A DNA stretch of 64,000 bases from DASZHJ01 sp035541215 (GTDB lineage Bacteria; Pseudomonadota; Alphaproteobacteria; ATCC43930; CGMCC-115725), in contig DATKNV010000044.1 in the NCBI GenBank assembly GCA_035541215.1, forward strand, positions 28,698 to 92,697, in the 5' to 3' direction. Of the stretch, positions 1-9,506 are shown piece by piece. The position numbers and the translations under genes are program-made. Below the pieces are notes generated by a model. The model was given only the letters and a program-made list of their open reading frames with translations, was not told the origin of the DNA and did no database searches. Each line of letters starts with the position of its first letter. Position 1 is the stretch's first letter.

Positions 1-438
1 GGCCGCGGTCGAAGCGACGTTGATGATGAGCCCGTCACCCTGAGCCCGCATCGTCGGCATGACCGCTTGCACCATGTTGAACGCGCCCGTGAGGTTCACC
101 GCGAGGATGTAATCCCAGTCGTCGGTCGTGATCTCGTCGAGACGGCGATTGAGGACGTTGAGACCGGCATTGTTGACGAGAATATCGACCCGCGAGAACC
201 GGGCGAGCAGCCTCCCGCCCGCCTCCTTGACCTTCGTGCGGTCCGCCACATCCAGCGCTTCCACGGCGCCGGTGCCGCCCTGCGCTTTGATCTCCGCCGC
301 CGCCTCTTCGAGCTTGTCGCGTCGCCGACCGATCAGCGCGACTGCGGCGCCTTCCCGTGCAAACATGAGGGCGGCCGCCCGGCCGATGCCCGTGCCCGCT
401 CCGGTCACCCAGACGACTTTGCCTGCAAATACCGTCAT
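1..438 (-). CDS. SDR family oxidoreductase, 3' part cut by window edge
   Basis: This is the N-terminal 146 residues of a short-chain dehydrogenase/reductase; the C-terminus lies beyond the left edge. The reverse-strand translation begins MTVFAGKVVWVTGAGTGIGR, which contains the TGxxxGIG dinucleotide-binding motif at about residues 12-19. It continues with the NNAG motif near residue 90 and reaches the beta strand leading to the catalytic Ser; the YxxxK motif is not in the window. A GGAAGAGGAGAAG ribosome-binding site precedes the ATG. It lies downstream of the flavoprotein and hydantoinase genes on the same strand, so it probably belongs to that catabolic operon and oxidises or reduces an alcohol/ketone intermediate. 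The substrate cannot be told. Confidence 0.9.
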   Translation of the reverse strand, partial: MTVFAGKVVWVTGAGTGIGRAAALMFAREGAAVALIGRRRDKLEEAAAEIKAQGGTGAVEALDVADRTKVKEAGGRLLARFSRVDILVNNAGLNVLNRRLDEITTDDWDYILAVNLTGAFNMVQAVMPTMRAQGDGLIINVASTAA

Positions 439-517
439 CTTCTTCTCCTCTTCCGACGTCGATAGAGCCTCTTCGCTTCGAGACGCGTGCGGTCCGCCTT
501 CGAGACCGGGACGCGCC

Positions 518-2191
518 TCATTGGCTTTCGCGCACCAGACCGTGACCGCAAATGTATCCCCAAGTGAGGCACGGGCCGATCGAGGTGCCGGCGCCCACCG
601 CGCGGGTTCCGAATGGATTGGCCATCGCATTTCCGGCGCAGTAGAGGCCGGGGATTATGCTGCCGTCCGGCCGCAGCACTTGCCCGCGCTCGTTCGTGCG
701 CGCGCCGCCCTTGGTGCCGAGTATGGCGAGATTGAACGAGACCGCAACGAAGGGCGGGCGCTCGATGCCGCCGAGCGTCCGGTTCTTGCCGTTCGCTTCG
801 GATCGGGATTTATAGCGCTCCCAGATGCTCTCGCCGCGGTCGAAGTCTTCGTCCGCACCCGCGCGCGCAAAGCCGTTGAAGCGCTCGACGGTCCGCTCCA
901 ACGCGGCCGGCGGAAGCCCGATCAGCCCGGCAAGGGCGGCGATCGTCGCGGCCGAGCGCACCCATCCCTTCTCGCGGTGCGCCAGCCAACGAAACATCAA
1001 TGGGCGCCTCAAGAACCGCGCGTCCCCAACGACCCAGCAGGGCAGGTGGATCGGTCGGCCCGAGGCGGGGTCGCGACGATCCAGTGCCTCGCCGATGTTG
1101 TAATCGTACTCGCTGACGAAGCGTTGCGCCGTCCGATCCACCACGATCGCGTGAGGGTGCGCCTGGAAGATTGCAGGCAGGCCGCCCATTCCATTTTCGT
1201 ACCCGATCGGCAGCAGCGGATAGAGGTTGGCTTGATCCATCCGCTCAAGCGATGCACCCACGCGCGATGCCATTTTTTGACCGTCGCCCGTGTTGGTGGC
1301 TGGCGTCCCGATGCGATCGACATGGCCGCCAAAATGGGCCTCGCGCAGCTCGGAATCCCATTCGAATCCTCCCGTCGCGAGCAGGACCCCACGCCTTGCC
1401 TTGAAGCGGCATCGCCGCCCCTCCTGCTCGGCCTCGACGCCCACGACCCGCCCGGTTGCGGCATCGGACAGTAGATTTTGCACTCGAGTTCCGAGCTCGA
1501 CACGGCACCCGCGGTCGAGACAGCCTCGCAAGAGGCCGGTGATCAGCGCACTGCCTTGCCCCCTGCTGTCCGTGACGAGGCGCGCGAAGAGGCGGGGACC
1601 GAAGCGGACCAGCGTCGCCAGCGGGTGCGCGTACGGGTCGCGCCGCAATTCCTGATAGGTGAAGAGGTGCGGGATCGCGGGGCGGCGGATCTTGGGCGCG
1701 TAGCTCCCGACAAGGCGCCGGCTCAGCGGCAGCGGCGACAGCATGCGCCCTCGGACCTTGCCACCCGGCTTCTCCGCCTGCGGGTCAGGCTCCTCCACCA
1801 ATCCGAAACGAAGCGGCGTGTGCCTCTCCAGGAATTCGAGCGTCTCCGGCGCCTTCTCCACGAACGCGGTCCAGAGACGATTCTCGCTCGCGCGCCAATC
1901 CTCGGGAAGGGCGGCGCGAATATATCCGAGCGCCTCCGCGCTGCTGTCGTCGATCCCCGCGGCCCGTGCGTGATGATTCGCGGGAATCCACGTGCCTGCG
2001 CCGGATATGGCGCTGCTGCCGCCGATGCTCCCGCTTTTCTCGAGGACCAGTACCGAGGCGGCATTCACGGAAGCGAAGAGCGCCGCACTCAGGCCCGCGG
2101 CGCCCGAGCCGATGACGATGACATCGATCGAAGGCGCGCAATCCGCGGGCTCCTCGGAATTCGGCCGTGTCGGCGACTGGGCACGATCCAC
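518..2191 (-). CDS. FAD-dependent oxidoreductase, fumarate reductase/KstD-like flavoprotein
   Basis: This 557-residue flavoprotein carries the FAD-binding motif VIVIGSGAAGLSAAL near residues 25-40. Its C-terminal motif, GLYCAGN followed by ANPFG and GAGTSIGP, is typical of the fumarate reductase/3-ketosteroid-delta-1-dehydrogenase superfamily. Such enzymes desaturate or reduce C-C bonds next to a carbonyl. No signal peptide is seen, so it is probably cytoplasmic. The start is a GTG at 2191, giving an acidic N-terminal extension before the FAD domain; the true start could be a little further in. It follows the hydantoinase B gene by 76 bases on the same strand and is probably co-transcribed. 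It is not a succinate dehydrogenase subunit, because no partner subunits are present. Confidence 0.88.
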   Translation of the reverse strand: MDRAQSPTRPNSEEPADCAPSIDVIVIGSGAAGLSAALFASVNAASVLVLEKSGSIGGSSAISGAGTWIPANHHARAAGIDDSSAEALGYIRAALPEDWRASENRLWTAFVEKAPETLEFLERHTPLRFGLVEEPDPQAEKPGGKVRGRMLSPLPLSRRLVGSYAPKIRRPAIPHLFTYQELRRDPYAHPLATLVRFGPRLFARLVTDSRGQGSALITGLLRGCLDRGCRVELGTRVQNLLSDAATGRVVGVEAEQEGRRCRFKARRGVLLATGGFEWDSELREAHFGGHVDRIGTPATNTGDGQKMASRVGASLERMDQANLYPLLPIGYENGMGGLPAIFQAHPHAIVVDRTAQRFVSEYDYNIGEALDRRDPASGRPIHLPCWVVGDARFLRRPLMFRWLAHREKGWVRSAATIAALAGLIGLPPAALERTVERFNGFARAGADEDFDRGESIWERYKSRSEANGKNRTLGGIERPPFVAVSFNLAILGTKGGARTNERGQVLRPDGSIIPGLYCAGNAMANPFGTRAVGAGTSIGPCLTWGYICGHGLVRESQ

Positions 2192-2267
2192 TGCAACTGA
2201 CCTCCGTTCTCCGGCGCGCGACCGCTCGCCGAGCGAGATCGATCCTTCTTCGCTCGGACGAAGCCTC

Positions 2268-3959
2268 TCAATCCGAGCCCGCGCCCCCGCGGTAGAGACG
2301 TTCCGCCATCTCCGGGCTCAGCTTTCCGTCGCGCACGTCCGCCTCGACCCGCGCTGCTGGGCGCTTGCGGGCATCGCCGTACCCTCCGCCGCCCGCCGTC
2401 TCCACGACGACGCGATCGCCCTTGCGCAGGGTCGTGACGATTTTCGAAGGAATTTCCTCGAGGCGCCCGTCGGCGCGGCGGATGACGGAGCGAGCCTTTG
2501 CCCCTTCCCCTCCGCCCGCTAACCCGGGGGCGGCACTGAAATGCCGCTCGCCCCGGTGCGAGAACGACACCTCGTCCGCGAGTATCTCGTATTCCCGCAC
2601 CGTGCCGAGTCCGCCCCTGAATTTTCCAGCACCGCCGGAATCCCTTCTGAGCGCGACGCGATGGATGCGGATCGGAGCTTCCATCTCCATTGCTTCGGCC
2701 GGGAGGTTCATGCAATTGGTGGCGTCGGTCTCCACGACGTCGACGCCGTCGCAATCCTTGCCGGCGCCGCTCCCGCCGGCGATCAGCTCGCCCACCACGT
2801 AGCGCGCGCCGTCCCGACGCTTGCCGCCGAAGGCCAGGACCAAGAGCTCGCCCGCGGAGGAAGCCGGAACCTTGTCCGGCAGCACGGGCGCGAGCGCACC
2901 GATCATGCAGGTCGTGATGCGCTTGATCGTGGAAGTGCGCGCGTTCACCGGCGCCGGCTCCTCGGGATTGACGATCGTCCCTTTGGGAAGACGCAGCTCC
3001 ACCGGCCGGAAGCATCCGCCATTGGTGGGAATGCGCGGATCGGTCAGGGCGCGAACGGCGAAGCACGCCGCCGCGAGCGAGCCCGACGGCACGCAATTGA
3101 GCGGGCCGCGGACCTGCGGGCTCGTGCCCTCGAAATCAAAGGTAATGGTGCCGTCCTTCACGATCGCGGCGACCTCGATCCGGATCGGCTTGTCGAGATC
3201 GATGCCGTCATTGTCGAGATAGTCGACGCAGCGGTAGACCCCGTCCGGGATCGCCCGGATCGCCTTGCGCGTCATCGTCTCCGAGCGCAGCAGCAGCTCG
3301 TCGAAAATGGCCGCGAGCTGATTGTGCCCATAGCGCTCGGCGACCTCCCCGAGACGCCGCGCAGCCACAGTGCAAGCTGCCACCTGTGCGTTTAGGTCGC
3401 CCATGACCGTATCCGGAATGCGGACGTTCTGCCGGAGTAGTTGGACCAGGGTCTCGTTGAAAACGCCGCGGTCGCGAAGCTTGAGCGGCGGAATCCGGAG
3501 ACCTTCCTGATAGATCTCGGTGGCGTTCGTCGGCACCGATCCCGCCGACATGCCGCCGACATCCTGGTGATGCGTCATGGCGCCGCTGAGCGCGATCACC
3601 TTGCCGCGATGAAACACAGGCATGATCACCGCGATGTCCGGCAGATGCGTGCCGCCGGCATAGGGATCGTTCAGCGTGAAAGTGTCGCCCTCTTCCATGG
3701 CGTCGATCGGGAACCTCTTCAGCACTTCCGCAACGGCGGGGATCAGCGTCGCCAAGTGGATCGGGATGGAGCAGGACTGGGCCAGAGTGGTGCCGTCGGG
3801 CGTGAAGATGCTGGCGGAGGCGTCCAGTCCCTCTTTCACGATGGGAGAGAACGAGCTGCGCAGGAGCGTCGACTGCATCTCGTTGGCGATACCCTCGAGC
3901 TTGTGCCGGACGACCTCGACGGTGATGGGATCGAGTGCGGGGTCAGCTTCGTGCGTCAT
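2268..3959 (-). CDS. hyuB: Hydantoinase B/oxoprolinase family protein (HyuB-type)
   Basis: This 563-residue protein is the B subunit of the hydantoinase/oxoprolinase/acetone-carboxylase superfamily. The N-terminus, DPITVEVVRHKLEGIANEMQ, is characteristic. Family motifs include NDPYAGGTHLPD, HHQDVGG and the Gly-rich C-terminal segment ending in GGGGYGDA. With HyuA it usually performs ATP-dependent opening or carboxylation of a cyclic amide or ketone. It starts 12 bases after the HyuA stop, so the two form a tight pair. Length is normal for HyuB. The specific substrate (hydantoin, 5-oxoproline, N-methylhydantoin or other) cannot be read from sequence. Confidence 0.93.
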   Translation of the reverse strand: MTHEADPALDPITVEVVRHKLEGIANEMQSTLLRSSFSPIVKEGLDASASIFTPDGTTLAQSCSIPIHLATLIPAVAEVLKRFPIDAMEEGDTFTLNDPYAGGTHLPDIAVIMPVFHRGKVIALSGAMTHHQDVGGMSAGSVPTNATEIYQEGLRIPPLKLRDRGVFNETLVQLLRQNVRIPDTVMGDLNAQVAACTVAARRLGEVAERYGHNQLAAIFDELLLRSETMTRKAIRAIPDGVYRCVDYLDNDGIDLDKPIRIEVAAIVKDGTITFDFEGTSPQVRGPLNCVPSGSLAAACFAVRALTDPRIPTNGGCFRPVELRLPKGTIVNPEEPAPVNARTSTIKRITTCMIGALAPVLPDKVPASSAGELLVLAFGGKRRDGARYVVGELIAGGSGAGKDCDGVDVVETDATNCMNLPAEAMEMEAPIRIHRVALRRDSGGAGKFRGGLGTVREYEILADEVSFSHRGERHFSAAPGLAGGGEGAKARSVIRRADGRLEEIPSKIVTTLRKGDRVVVETAGGGGYGDARKRPAARVEADVRDGKLSPEMAERLYRGGAGSD

Positions 3960-3971
3960 TCATGCCCTCCC

Positions 3972-6047
3972 TCAATTCGATCGAAGAAGAAGCGTTCCAT
4001 TCTCCGCGACGCGGCCGCTCCAACCGGGCTCGATCAGCACGGTGGTATCGGCTTGCTCGACGATCGCGGGGCCGGCGATCCCGGCGCCCGGCGCAAGTCC
4101 GCCGCGATCGTAGATTTCGGCCTCGACGGCGGCGCCGGTATCGCCGACGAGAATTCGCCGCCGGCCTTTCTTTCCCTGGCCTCCTCCGCTCGCATAGGGA
4201 GCGGGACGCCAATTCGCCGTGGCGCTGCGATGGATCGATCGCAGATTGACGAGGCGCGCGGGCGCATCGGTGCTGTGACCATAGACGCGGTCATGTAGGC
4301 GCTGGAATTCCCGATAGAGCTCCGGGAGGGGCGCGGCCGAAGTCGGGGAAAGCGGCACCTCCAGATGATAGGACTGGCCGATGTAGCAGACATCGGCCAT
4401 GTAGAGAACCTGGCGCTGCCGCTCCGCGACGCCTTCGCTTCGCATCAATGCGGCGCATTTACGATCGAGCTCGTCGAGCGATTCGCGCACATCGCTCCAG
4501 GCGAGGCCCTCCAGGGGCCGCGGAAAAGCCATGGAGACCTCGTGCTCGACGGGCGCATGCAGCAAGCCGGCGGCGGAGAGAACTCCGGGATTCAAAGGCA
4601 CCGCGATCGCGGGAATTCCGAGCTCGCGGGCGATGGCGGTCGCGTGCAGCGGCCCGGCGCCGCCGAGCGGCACCAGCGTGTAGCCGCGGGGATCGATGCC
4701 GCGACCGATGGAGACCAGGCGAATCGCCTCGGCCATCTGCGCGTTGACGACGCGGTGAATCCCGAGCGCGGCTTCCTCGACCGACCGGCGGAGCGGCATC
4801 GCGATCGTCCGCTCGACCGCGTCTCTCGCCTTTTCCGGCCGCAGGGTGAGCGTTCCGTTCGCAAAATAAGCGGGATCGATATAGCCCAGCAAAACCGAGG
4901 CATCGGTCACGGTGGCCTTGTCGCCGCCGCGATCGTAGCAGGCGGGACCGGGCTCCGAGCCCGCGGACTCCGGTCCGACGCGAAGCGATCCCGCCCCGTC
5001 GATCCAAGCAATGCTGCCGCCGCCCGATCCGATCGCGGTCACGTCCACCATGGGCACGCGCACCGCATAGCCGCCGATCTCTCCCTCCGGCCGGATCAGC
5101 GGCTCGCCCCCGCTCACCAGGGCGATGTCGCAGCTCGTGCCGCCGATGTCGACGGTGATGAGGTCGCCTAGGCCGAGCGCTTTTCCGGCCTCCAAGCCGC
5201 CCATCACGCCCGCCGCAGGCCCTGAAAGAAAGAGTCGCACCGGGCGCTGCTGGGCGATACGCGCGGAGGCGATGCCGCCGCGCGATTGCATGATCTGCAG
5301 CGGCGCCTCGACGCCCGCCTCGGCGAGGTCGCGCTCCATGCTCGCGAGGTATCGGCCCACGACGGGCTTGATGTAGGCATCGAATGCCGTGACGCAGGTC
5401 CGTTCGTATTCGCGGAACGCCGGATCGACCTCCGAGGACAGCGACACCATTACGTCGGGCGCGAGACGCTCGATGATCTCGCGCACGCGGATCTCGTGCG
5501 CGGGGTTGAGAAACGAGAAGAGCAGGCTCACGGCAATTGCGGAGACCTTCTCGGAGACCAGCTCCTGCACGGCCCGCAGGACCGACGCCTCGTCGAGAGG
5601 CGTGAGCACCTCGCCCGCGGGCCCGATTCGCTCGCGGACCTCCTTGCGCAACCCGCCAGGCACCAAAAAGCCGGCGGCCTCGGAACGGAGCACGAGATCG
5701 TACATGGCGTGGCGCATCTGCCGCCCGATCTCGAGGACGTCCTTGAAACCCTCGGTCGCGATCAGGCCGATCCGCGCACCCTTGGCCTCGATGACGGCGT
5801 TCGTCGCGACGGTCGTGCCGTGAACGAAGCGCGCGATCGCCGATGGAGCGACCGCCCAGTCCAGACGCATCCGCTCCAGCGCCATGCGCACGCCCAGACT
5901 GGGATTGCCGCGCGTCGTCGGAATCTTCGTGAGCCGAGTCCCGCCGTCGCCGTCACGGCAGACGACGTCCGTGAAGGTTCCGCCGATGTCGATACCGATC
6001 TCGAATTGGGTTTCCACCGATGTCATCGCCACGCCGAAGCCGATCAT
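3972..6047 (-). CDS. hyuA: Hydantoinase/oxoprolinase A subunit (HyuA-type)
   Basis: This 691-residue protein has the ATPase fold of hydantoinase A/acetone carboxylase beta. The phosphate-binding GIDIGGTFTDVV motif lies near residues 18-29, VHGTTVATNAVIE near 95, and a second DIGGTSCDIAL motif near residue 300. It should supply ATP-dependent activation to the HyuB encoded 12 bases downstream. The ATG at 6047 has a GGAGG abutting it with no spacer, so the ATG seven codons inside (6026) is an equally plausible start. It diverges from the Liv-type substrate-binding protein gene; the 236-base gap between them carries a palindrome that could control both. Confidence 0.93.
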   Translation of the reverse strand: MIGFGVAMTSVETQFEIGIDIGGTFTDVVCRDGDGGTRLTKIPTTRGNPSLGVRMALERMRLDWAVAPSAIARFVHGTTVATNAVIEAKGARIGLIATEGFKDVLEIGRQMRHAMYDLVLRSEAAGFLVPGGLRKEVRERIGPAGEVLTPLDEASVLRAVQELVSEKVSAIAVSLLFSFLNPAHEIRVREIIERLAPDVMVSLSSEVDPAFREYERTCVTAFDAYIKPVVGRYLASMERDLAEAGVEAPLQIMQSRGGIASARIAQQRPVRLFLSGPAAGVMGGLEAGKALGLGDLITVDIGGTSCDIALVSGGEPLIRPEGEIGGYAVRVPMVDVTAIGSGGGSIAWIDGAGSLRVGPESAGSEPGPACYDRGGDKATVTDASVLLGYIDPAYFANGTLTLRPEKARDAVERTIAMPLRRSVEEAALGIHRVVNAQMAEAIRLVSIGRGIDPRGYTLVPLGGAGPLHATAIARELGIPAIAVPLNPGVLSAAGLLHAPVEHEVSMAFPRPLEGLAWSDVRESLDELDRKCAALMRSEGVAERQRQVLYMADVCYIGQSYHLEVPLSPTSAAPLPELYREFQRLHDRVYGHSTDAPARLVNLRSIHRSATANWRPAPYASGGGQGKKGRRRILVGDTGAAVEAEIYDRGGLAPGAGIAGPAIVEQADTTVLIEPGWSGRVAENGTLLLRSN

Positions 6048-6205
6048 CCTCCGTTTTCAACGCAACGATCATAGCGAATGTGCGGCGTGCGCGCAGTCCC
6101 GCGACGGCCGGGCTATTCGAGCGCTTGCCACCGCTGCTCTTTCCGTCAATCATCTTTGCGTTACTCCGGCGAAGCTCCGAATTGGGCCCCGGGGTAGTGG
6201 GCTGG

Positions 6206-6221
6206 AACACGCGATCGTGTT
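6206..6221. promoter_or_regulatory. Perfect 6+4+6 palindrome in the divergent hyuA / livK-like promoter region
   Basis: The sequence AACACGCGATCGTGTT is a perfect 6-bp inverted repeat around a 4-bp spacer. It lies 63 bases upstream of the substrate-binding protein ATG and 159 bases upstream of the divergent hyuA start. This is the form of a dimeric repressor operator (GntR or LacI size). No regulator gene is adjacent, so assignment is inference. Confidence 0.4.
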
Positions 6222-6283
6222 GAGGCGTCAAGGTATTGCCCGGATTCCGGGAGAGACCCACGGTTTTCGCTCAGGGAGGAACC

Positions 6284-7489
6284 ATGACCATCCGATTTAG
6301 CAGGGCATGCTGGACCGTTGCCGCGGCGCTGTTGATGCTTGGAACTGCATCCGCCCGCGCCGACAACACGCAGGGGATCACCGACACCACGATCAAGATC
6401 GGGAACCTCGGACCGTTCTCCGGCGAAGCAACCGTGTTCAATCCCCTGAATTACGGGCCGGAGGCCTATCTCCGGTACATCAACGACAAAGGCGGCGTGC
6501 ACGGCCGAAAGTTCGAGACCGTGTTCGCCGATGACGCCTGCAACGAGGCGAAGGGGATTGCCGCCGCGAAAAAGCTGATTTACGAGGACAAGGTCTTCAT
6601 GATCATCGGCCATCCCTGCAGCGGGGTCGCGATGGCAATCAAGCCGATGGTCGACAAGGAAGGCATTCCCTGGGTCGGCATCGCCGCAAACCCCAAGCTC
6701 ACCAACCCGGTAACGCCCAGCATGTTCCACGTGAGCTACACCGGCAGCGCTTCCGGCGAGGCGATGGCGACTTTCGCGATGAGCAAGCCGGGCACGACCA
6801 AGATCGCGCTCGTTCAGCACAGCAACGACTGGGCGCACGGCTACTGCGAGCCGGCCACGGCCTACATCAAGGCGCACGGCGGCGAGGTCGTTCTCGACGC
6901 CGCTCTAGAGCGAGGCGCGACCGACGCAACGGCGCAAGCCCTGCAGATCAAGGCTTCCGGCGCGCAGGCCGTGATGGGTTGCCTCTATCAGCCCGAGCTC
7001 GTGATCCTGCTGCGAGACATGAACAAGTTCGGAATCGCCATCCCCGTTCTAGGTGCCCTCGGTGCGGATTTCGAGCAGACGGTCGCGCAGGTCAACAATC
7101 CCGCTGCAGTCAATCAGATCTTCTTCCAGCCGTATCAGTTCAAGGCGCCCCTCGGGCAAGGCCCGCTCAAGGAATTCCACGACATCTTCGTGAAGTACCT
7201 CACCAAGGAGGAGCTGCCGAAGGCCGGCGAGCCCACCAACTTCTATTACTTCGGCGTGCCCGCGGCCATCGTCACGGTGGAAGCATTCCGCCGTGCGGGT
7301 CCGAATCCGACGCGCGAGAAGTGGATCGCGGCGATGGAGTCGATCAAGGGCTTCGATACCGGCGTCTATGCGGACAAGGAGAATTTGAGCCACGAGGATC
7401 ACGACGGCGTGCATCTCATGTATGCCGTGGGAATGAGCGCGGACGGGAAGGAGACCGTCTACACGTCGTGGGAAAGCAAGGCGCAGTAG
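6284..7489 (+). CDS. Branched-chain amino acid-type ABC transporter substrate-binding protein
   Basis: This 401-residue periplasmic binding protein is of the Liv/leucine-binding type. It starts at the ATG at 6284, behind a strong CAGGGAGGA site; an upstream in-frame start would add only poor sequence. A Sec signal peptide is clear: basic TIRFSRAC, a hydrophobic core, and cleavage near ASARA-DN (residue 27). The mature part begins with GITDTTIKIGNLGPFSGEA, typical of family I binding proteins. It is the first gene of a complete five-gene importer (to 10974). Lying between two hydantoinase operons, it may import an amide or amino-acid-like substrate rather than leucine; that is inference. Confidence 0.93.
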   Translation: MTIRFSRACWTVAAALLMLGTASARADNTQGITDTTIKIGNLGPFSGEATVFNPLNYGPEAYLRYINDKGGVHGRKFETVFADDACNEAKGIAAAKKLIYEDKVFMIIGHPCSGVAMAIKPMVDKEGIPWVGIAANPKLTNPVTPSMFHVSYTGSASGEAMATFAMSKPGTTKIALVQHSNDWAHGYCEPATAYIKAHGGEVVLDAALERGATDATAQALQIKASGAQAVMGCLYQPELVILLRDMNKFGIAIPVLGALGADFEQTVAQVNNPAAVNQIFFQPYQFKAPLGQGPLKEFHDIFVKYLTKEELPKAGEPTNFYYFGVPAAIVTVEAFRRAGPNPTREKWIAAMESIKGFDTGVYADKENLSHEDHDGVHLMYAVGMSADGKETVYTSWESKAQ

Positions 7490-7556
7490 GCCGGACCGGT
7501 AGCTGCGCCGAGACCGCCATCTTGGTCCTGCGAGCCCGCGCACGCGGCCGGCGCGA

Positions 7557-7578
7557 GGCGGATCCAGCCGGGTCCGCC
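7557..7578 (+). promoter_or_regulatory. Intercistronic stem-loop between binding-protein and permease genes
   Basis: GGCGGATCC and GGGTCCGCC form a 9-bp stem with one G-U pair around the loop AGCC. It lies in the 128-base gap between the binding-protein stop and the permease start. No U-tract follows. Such hairpins commonly act as 3' stabilisers or partial attenuators that keep binding-protein mRNA more abundant than the permease part. Confidence 0.5.
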
Positions 7579-7617
7579 CGAGCGGCCGTGCTCCACGAGC
7601 GCTGAACAAGCTACGGC

Positions 7618-8496
7618 ATGCTCGCGCTGCTTCCGCAACTGATAGTGAGCGGCATCGCGACGGGCATGCTCTATGCGCTGGTCGCGCTTTCCATGACCGT
7701 CGGCTACCGCGCCACCACCGTGGTGAATTTCGGCCACGGCGACCTCGTGATGATCGGCGGCTACGCCTGCTTCGTGCTCGGCGTCAATCTCGGCCTTCCC
7801 TTCGCTCCGGCATTCTCCATTGCCGCCGCCCTGCTCTTCGCGATCGGATTCCTGATCCAGCGGCTCCTCATGCAGCCGATCATCGCCGGTCCGCATCTCT
7901 CGCTCGCGATGATGGCGCTGGCGGTGGGCTACGCCTTCCGAGGCGCGGCTCGTCTCGAGTGGGGCAACGACATCCTGAAGCTGCCGCACCCCTATCCGAC
8001 GGCGACCTTCTTCGTCGGGGGCGTGGTCTTCACGATGGACGACCTCGTCATTTCCGGTTTCGTCCTGCTGCTGCTGCTCGTGCTTTTCCTGCTGTTCAAC
8101 GCGACGCCCATCGGCAAGGTGATACAGGCGGTGTTCCAGAGTCAGCGCGGTGCCGCGCTGGTGGGTATCAACGTGCGGGCCTTTCACGGAGTGATGTGGG
8201 GGGCCGGTGCGGCCTTGGGAGCGGCGGGTGGCGTCCTGCTGGCCCTCATCGTGCCGCTCACTCCGGATATCGGCGTTTGGACCTTGGTGCGCGGCTTTGC
8301 CGCCATGACGCTCGGGGGATTCGGCTCGCTCCCAGGCGCGGTCATCGGAGGCATGATTCTGGGGATCGCGGAAAAGGTGCTGGGTTTCTACGTCTCCACG
8401 GTCTTCATCGACATCACTGCTTACCTCGTCACGATTCTCGTGCTGCTGATCCGTCCGAAGGGGCTCTTCGGACAGCAAGCCACAATTCGCATCTGA
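7618..8496 (+). CDS. livH: Branched-chain amino acid ABC transporter permease, LivH type
   Basis: This 292-residue inner-membrane permease has about eight hydrophobic segments spread through its length. The family N-terminus QLIVSGIATGMLYALVALSM is present, and GFAAMTLGGFGSLPGAVIGG near the C-terminus matches the cytoplasmic EAA-like loop that contacts the ATPases. It pairs with the LivM-type permease that starts 13 bases downstream. The ATG lacks a clear Shine-Dalgarno. Length is normal for LivH. The gene symbol refers to family, not to proven leucine transport. Confidence 0.93.
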   Translation: MLALLPQLIVSGIATGMLYALVALSMTVGYRATTVVNFGHGDLVMIGGYACFVLGVNLGLPFAPAFSIAAALLFAIGFLIQRLLMQPIIAGPHLSLAMMALAVGYAFRGAARLEWGNDILKLPHPYPTATFFVGGVVFTMDDLVISGFVLLLLLVLFLLFNATPIGKVIQAVFQSQRGAALVGINVRAFHGVMWGAGAALGAAGGVLLALIVPLTPDIGVWTLVRGFAAMTLGGFGSLPGAVIGGMILGIAEKVLGFYVSTVFIDITAYLVTILVLLIRPKGLFGQQATIRI

Positions 8497-8509
8497 CCGG
8501 ATTCCGGCA

Positions 8510-9505
8510 GTGAGCGGCGCGGCACGACACGCACCCGTCACCGCCGGTGCGAGAGCGGCATCGAAGCTCGGCCGTCTTTTCTGGCTCGTACCGTTGCTGC
8601 TGCTGCCGGTCCCGCTCTTCCTCGACCAGTATCAGCAATACGTCGCCAATCTCGTTCTCGTTTACGTTCCCGTCGGCGTCGGATTCAACGTCGTCGTGGG
8701 AAATCTAGGCCTGCTCGCCTTCTCCAACGTCGCGTTCTTCGGCATCGGCGCATATACCTCCGGAATCTTGATGCTGAAGTTGGGATTGCCCTGGTGGGCG
8801 ACCGTATTCCCCGCCGGCGTCATGGGCGGCATCGCCGGCTCCGCCGCCAGCGTGCCGGCGCTTCGAGGCGTACGCCTGTTCTACCTCGCGATCATGACGC
8901 TCGCCTTCGGCGAGCTGATGCGCTGGGTCTATATCCGCTGGGAGCCCCTCACGGGGGGTTCCTTCGGCATGGCCGTCCCCACGCCGAGTGCGTTCGGCTG
9001 GAGCCTCGATGCCGAATCGCACAAGTTCTACGCGTTCCTCGTGCTTGCAACCGCGGTGATCGCGTTGACGAACCGGCTCCTACGCTCGCGCTTCGGCCGC
9101 GCCTTCATGGCGATCCGGGGCAACGAGGAGGCCGCGGCTGCGATGGGAATTCCGACGGACCGCTACATTCTGCTGGGCTTCGCCTGGGGCGGCTTCGCGG
9201 TCGGCATTGCGGGGTCGATGTATGCGGCGCTCGTCGGACACCTGTCGCCGCCCTCTTTCGATCTCTCCGAGCTCATTCTGGAATTCGCGATCGTCATGGT
9301 GGGCGGGCTCGGTAGCCTTCTGGGCTCGGTGGTCGGCGCGGTCGTGCTCACTGCGGCACCTGAGTTCTTCAGGGATTTCCCGGGCTTCGAGGAGCTGGTC
9401 TTCGGCGTACTGATCGTCGCGGTGATCCTGTTCCTGCCTCGGGGTCTCGCCAGTCTGCTCGCCCGCGCGCACCCTGCGCTCCGCGATCGCTACTACAGGG
9501 AATGA
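8510..9505 (+). CDS. livM: Branched-chain amino acid ABC transporter permease, LivM type
   Basis: This 331-residue permease is the second transmembrane subunit of the importer. It begins at GTG 8510, 13 bases after the livH stop. Hydrophobic segments run from residue 20 onward. The family segments GNLGLLAFSNVAFFGIGAYT and VMVGGLGSLLGSVVGA are both present; the latter is the ATPase-contact loop. It ends one base before the ATG of the first ATPase gene, so the four downstream genes are translationally linked. Length is typical for LivM. Confidence 0.93.
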   Translation: MSGAARHAPVTAGARAASKLGRLFWLVPLLLLPVPLFLDQYQQYVANLVLVYVPVGVGFNVVVGNLGLLAFSNVAFFGIGAYTSGILMLKLGLPWWATVFPAGVMGGIAGSAASVPALRGVRLFYLAIMTLAFGELMRWVYIRWEPLTGGSFGMAVPTPSAFGWSLDAESHKFYAFLVLATAVIALTNRLLRSRFGRAFMAIRGNEEAAAAMGIPTDRYILLGFAWGGFAVGIAGSMYAALVGHLSPPSFDLSELILEFAIVMVGGLGSLLGSVVGAVVLTAAPEFFRDFPGFEELVFGVLIVAVILFLPRGLASLLARAHPALRDRYYRE

Positions 9506-9506
9506 A

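Noticed and set aside
128..1474. A 448-codon plus-strand frame over the SDR and flavoprotein genes
   Set aside because: Antisense shadow of two genes with clear Rossmann motifs; no ribosome-binding site or recognised domain.
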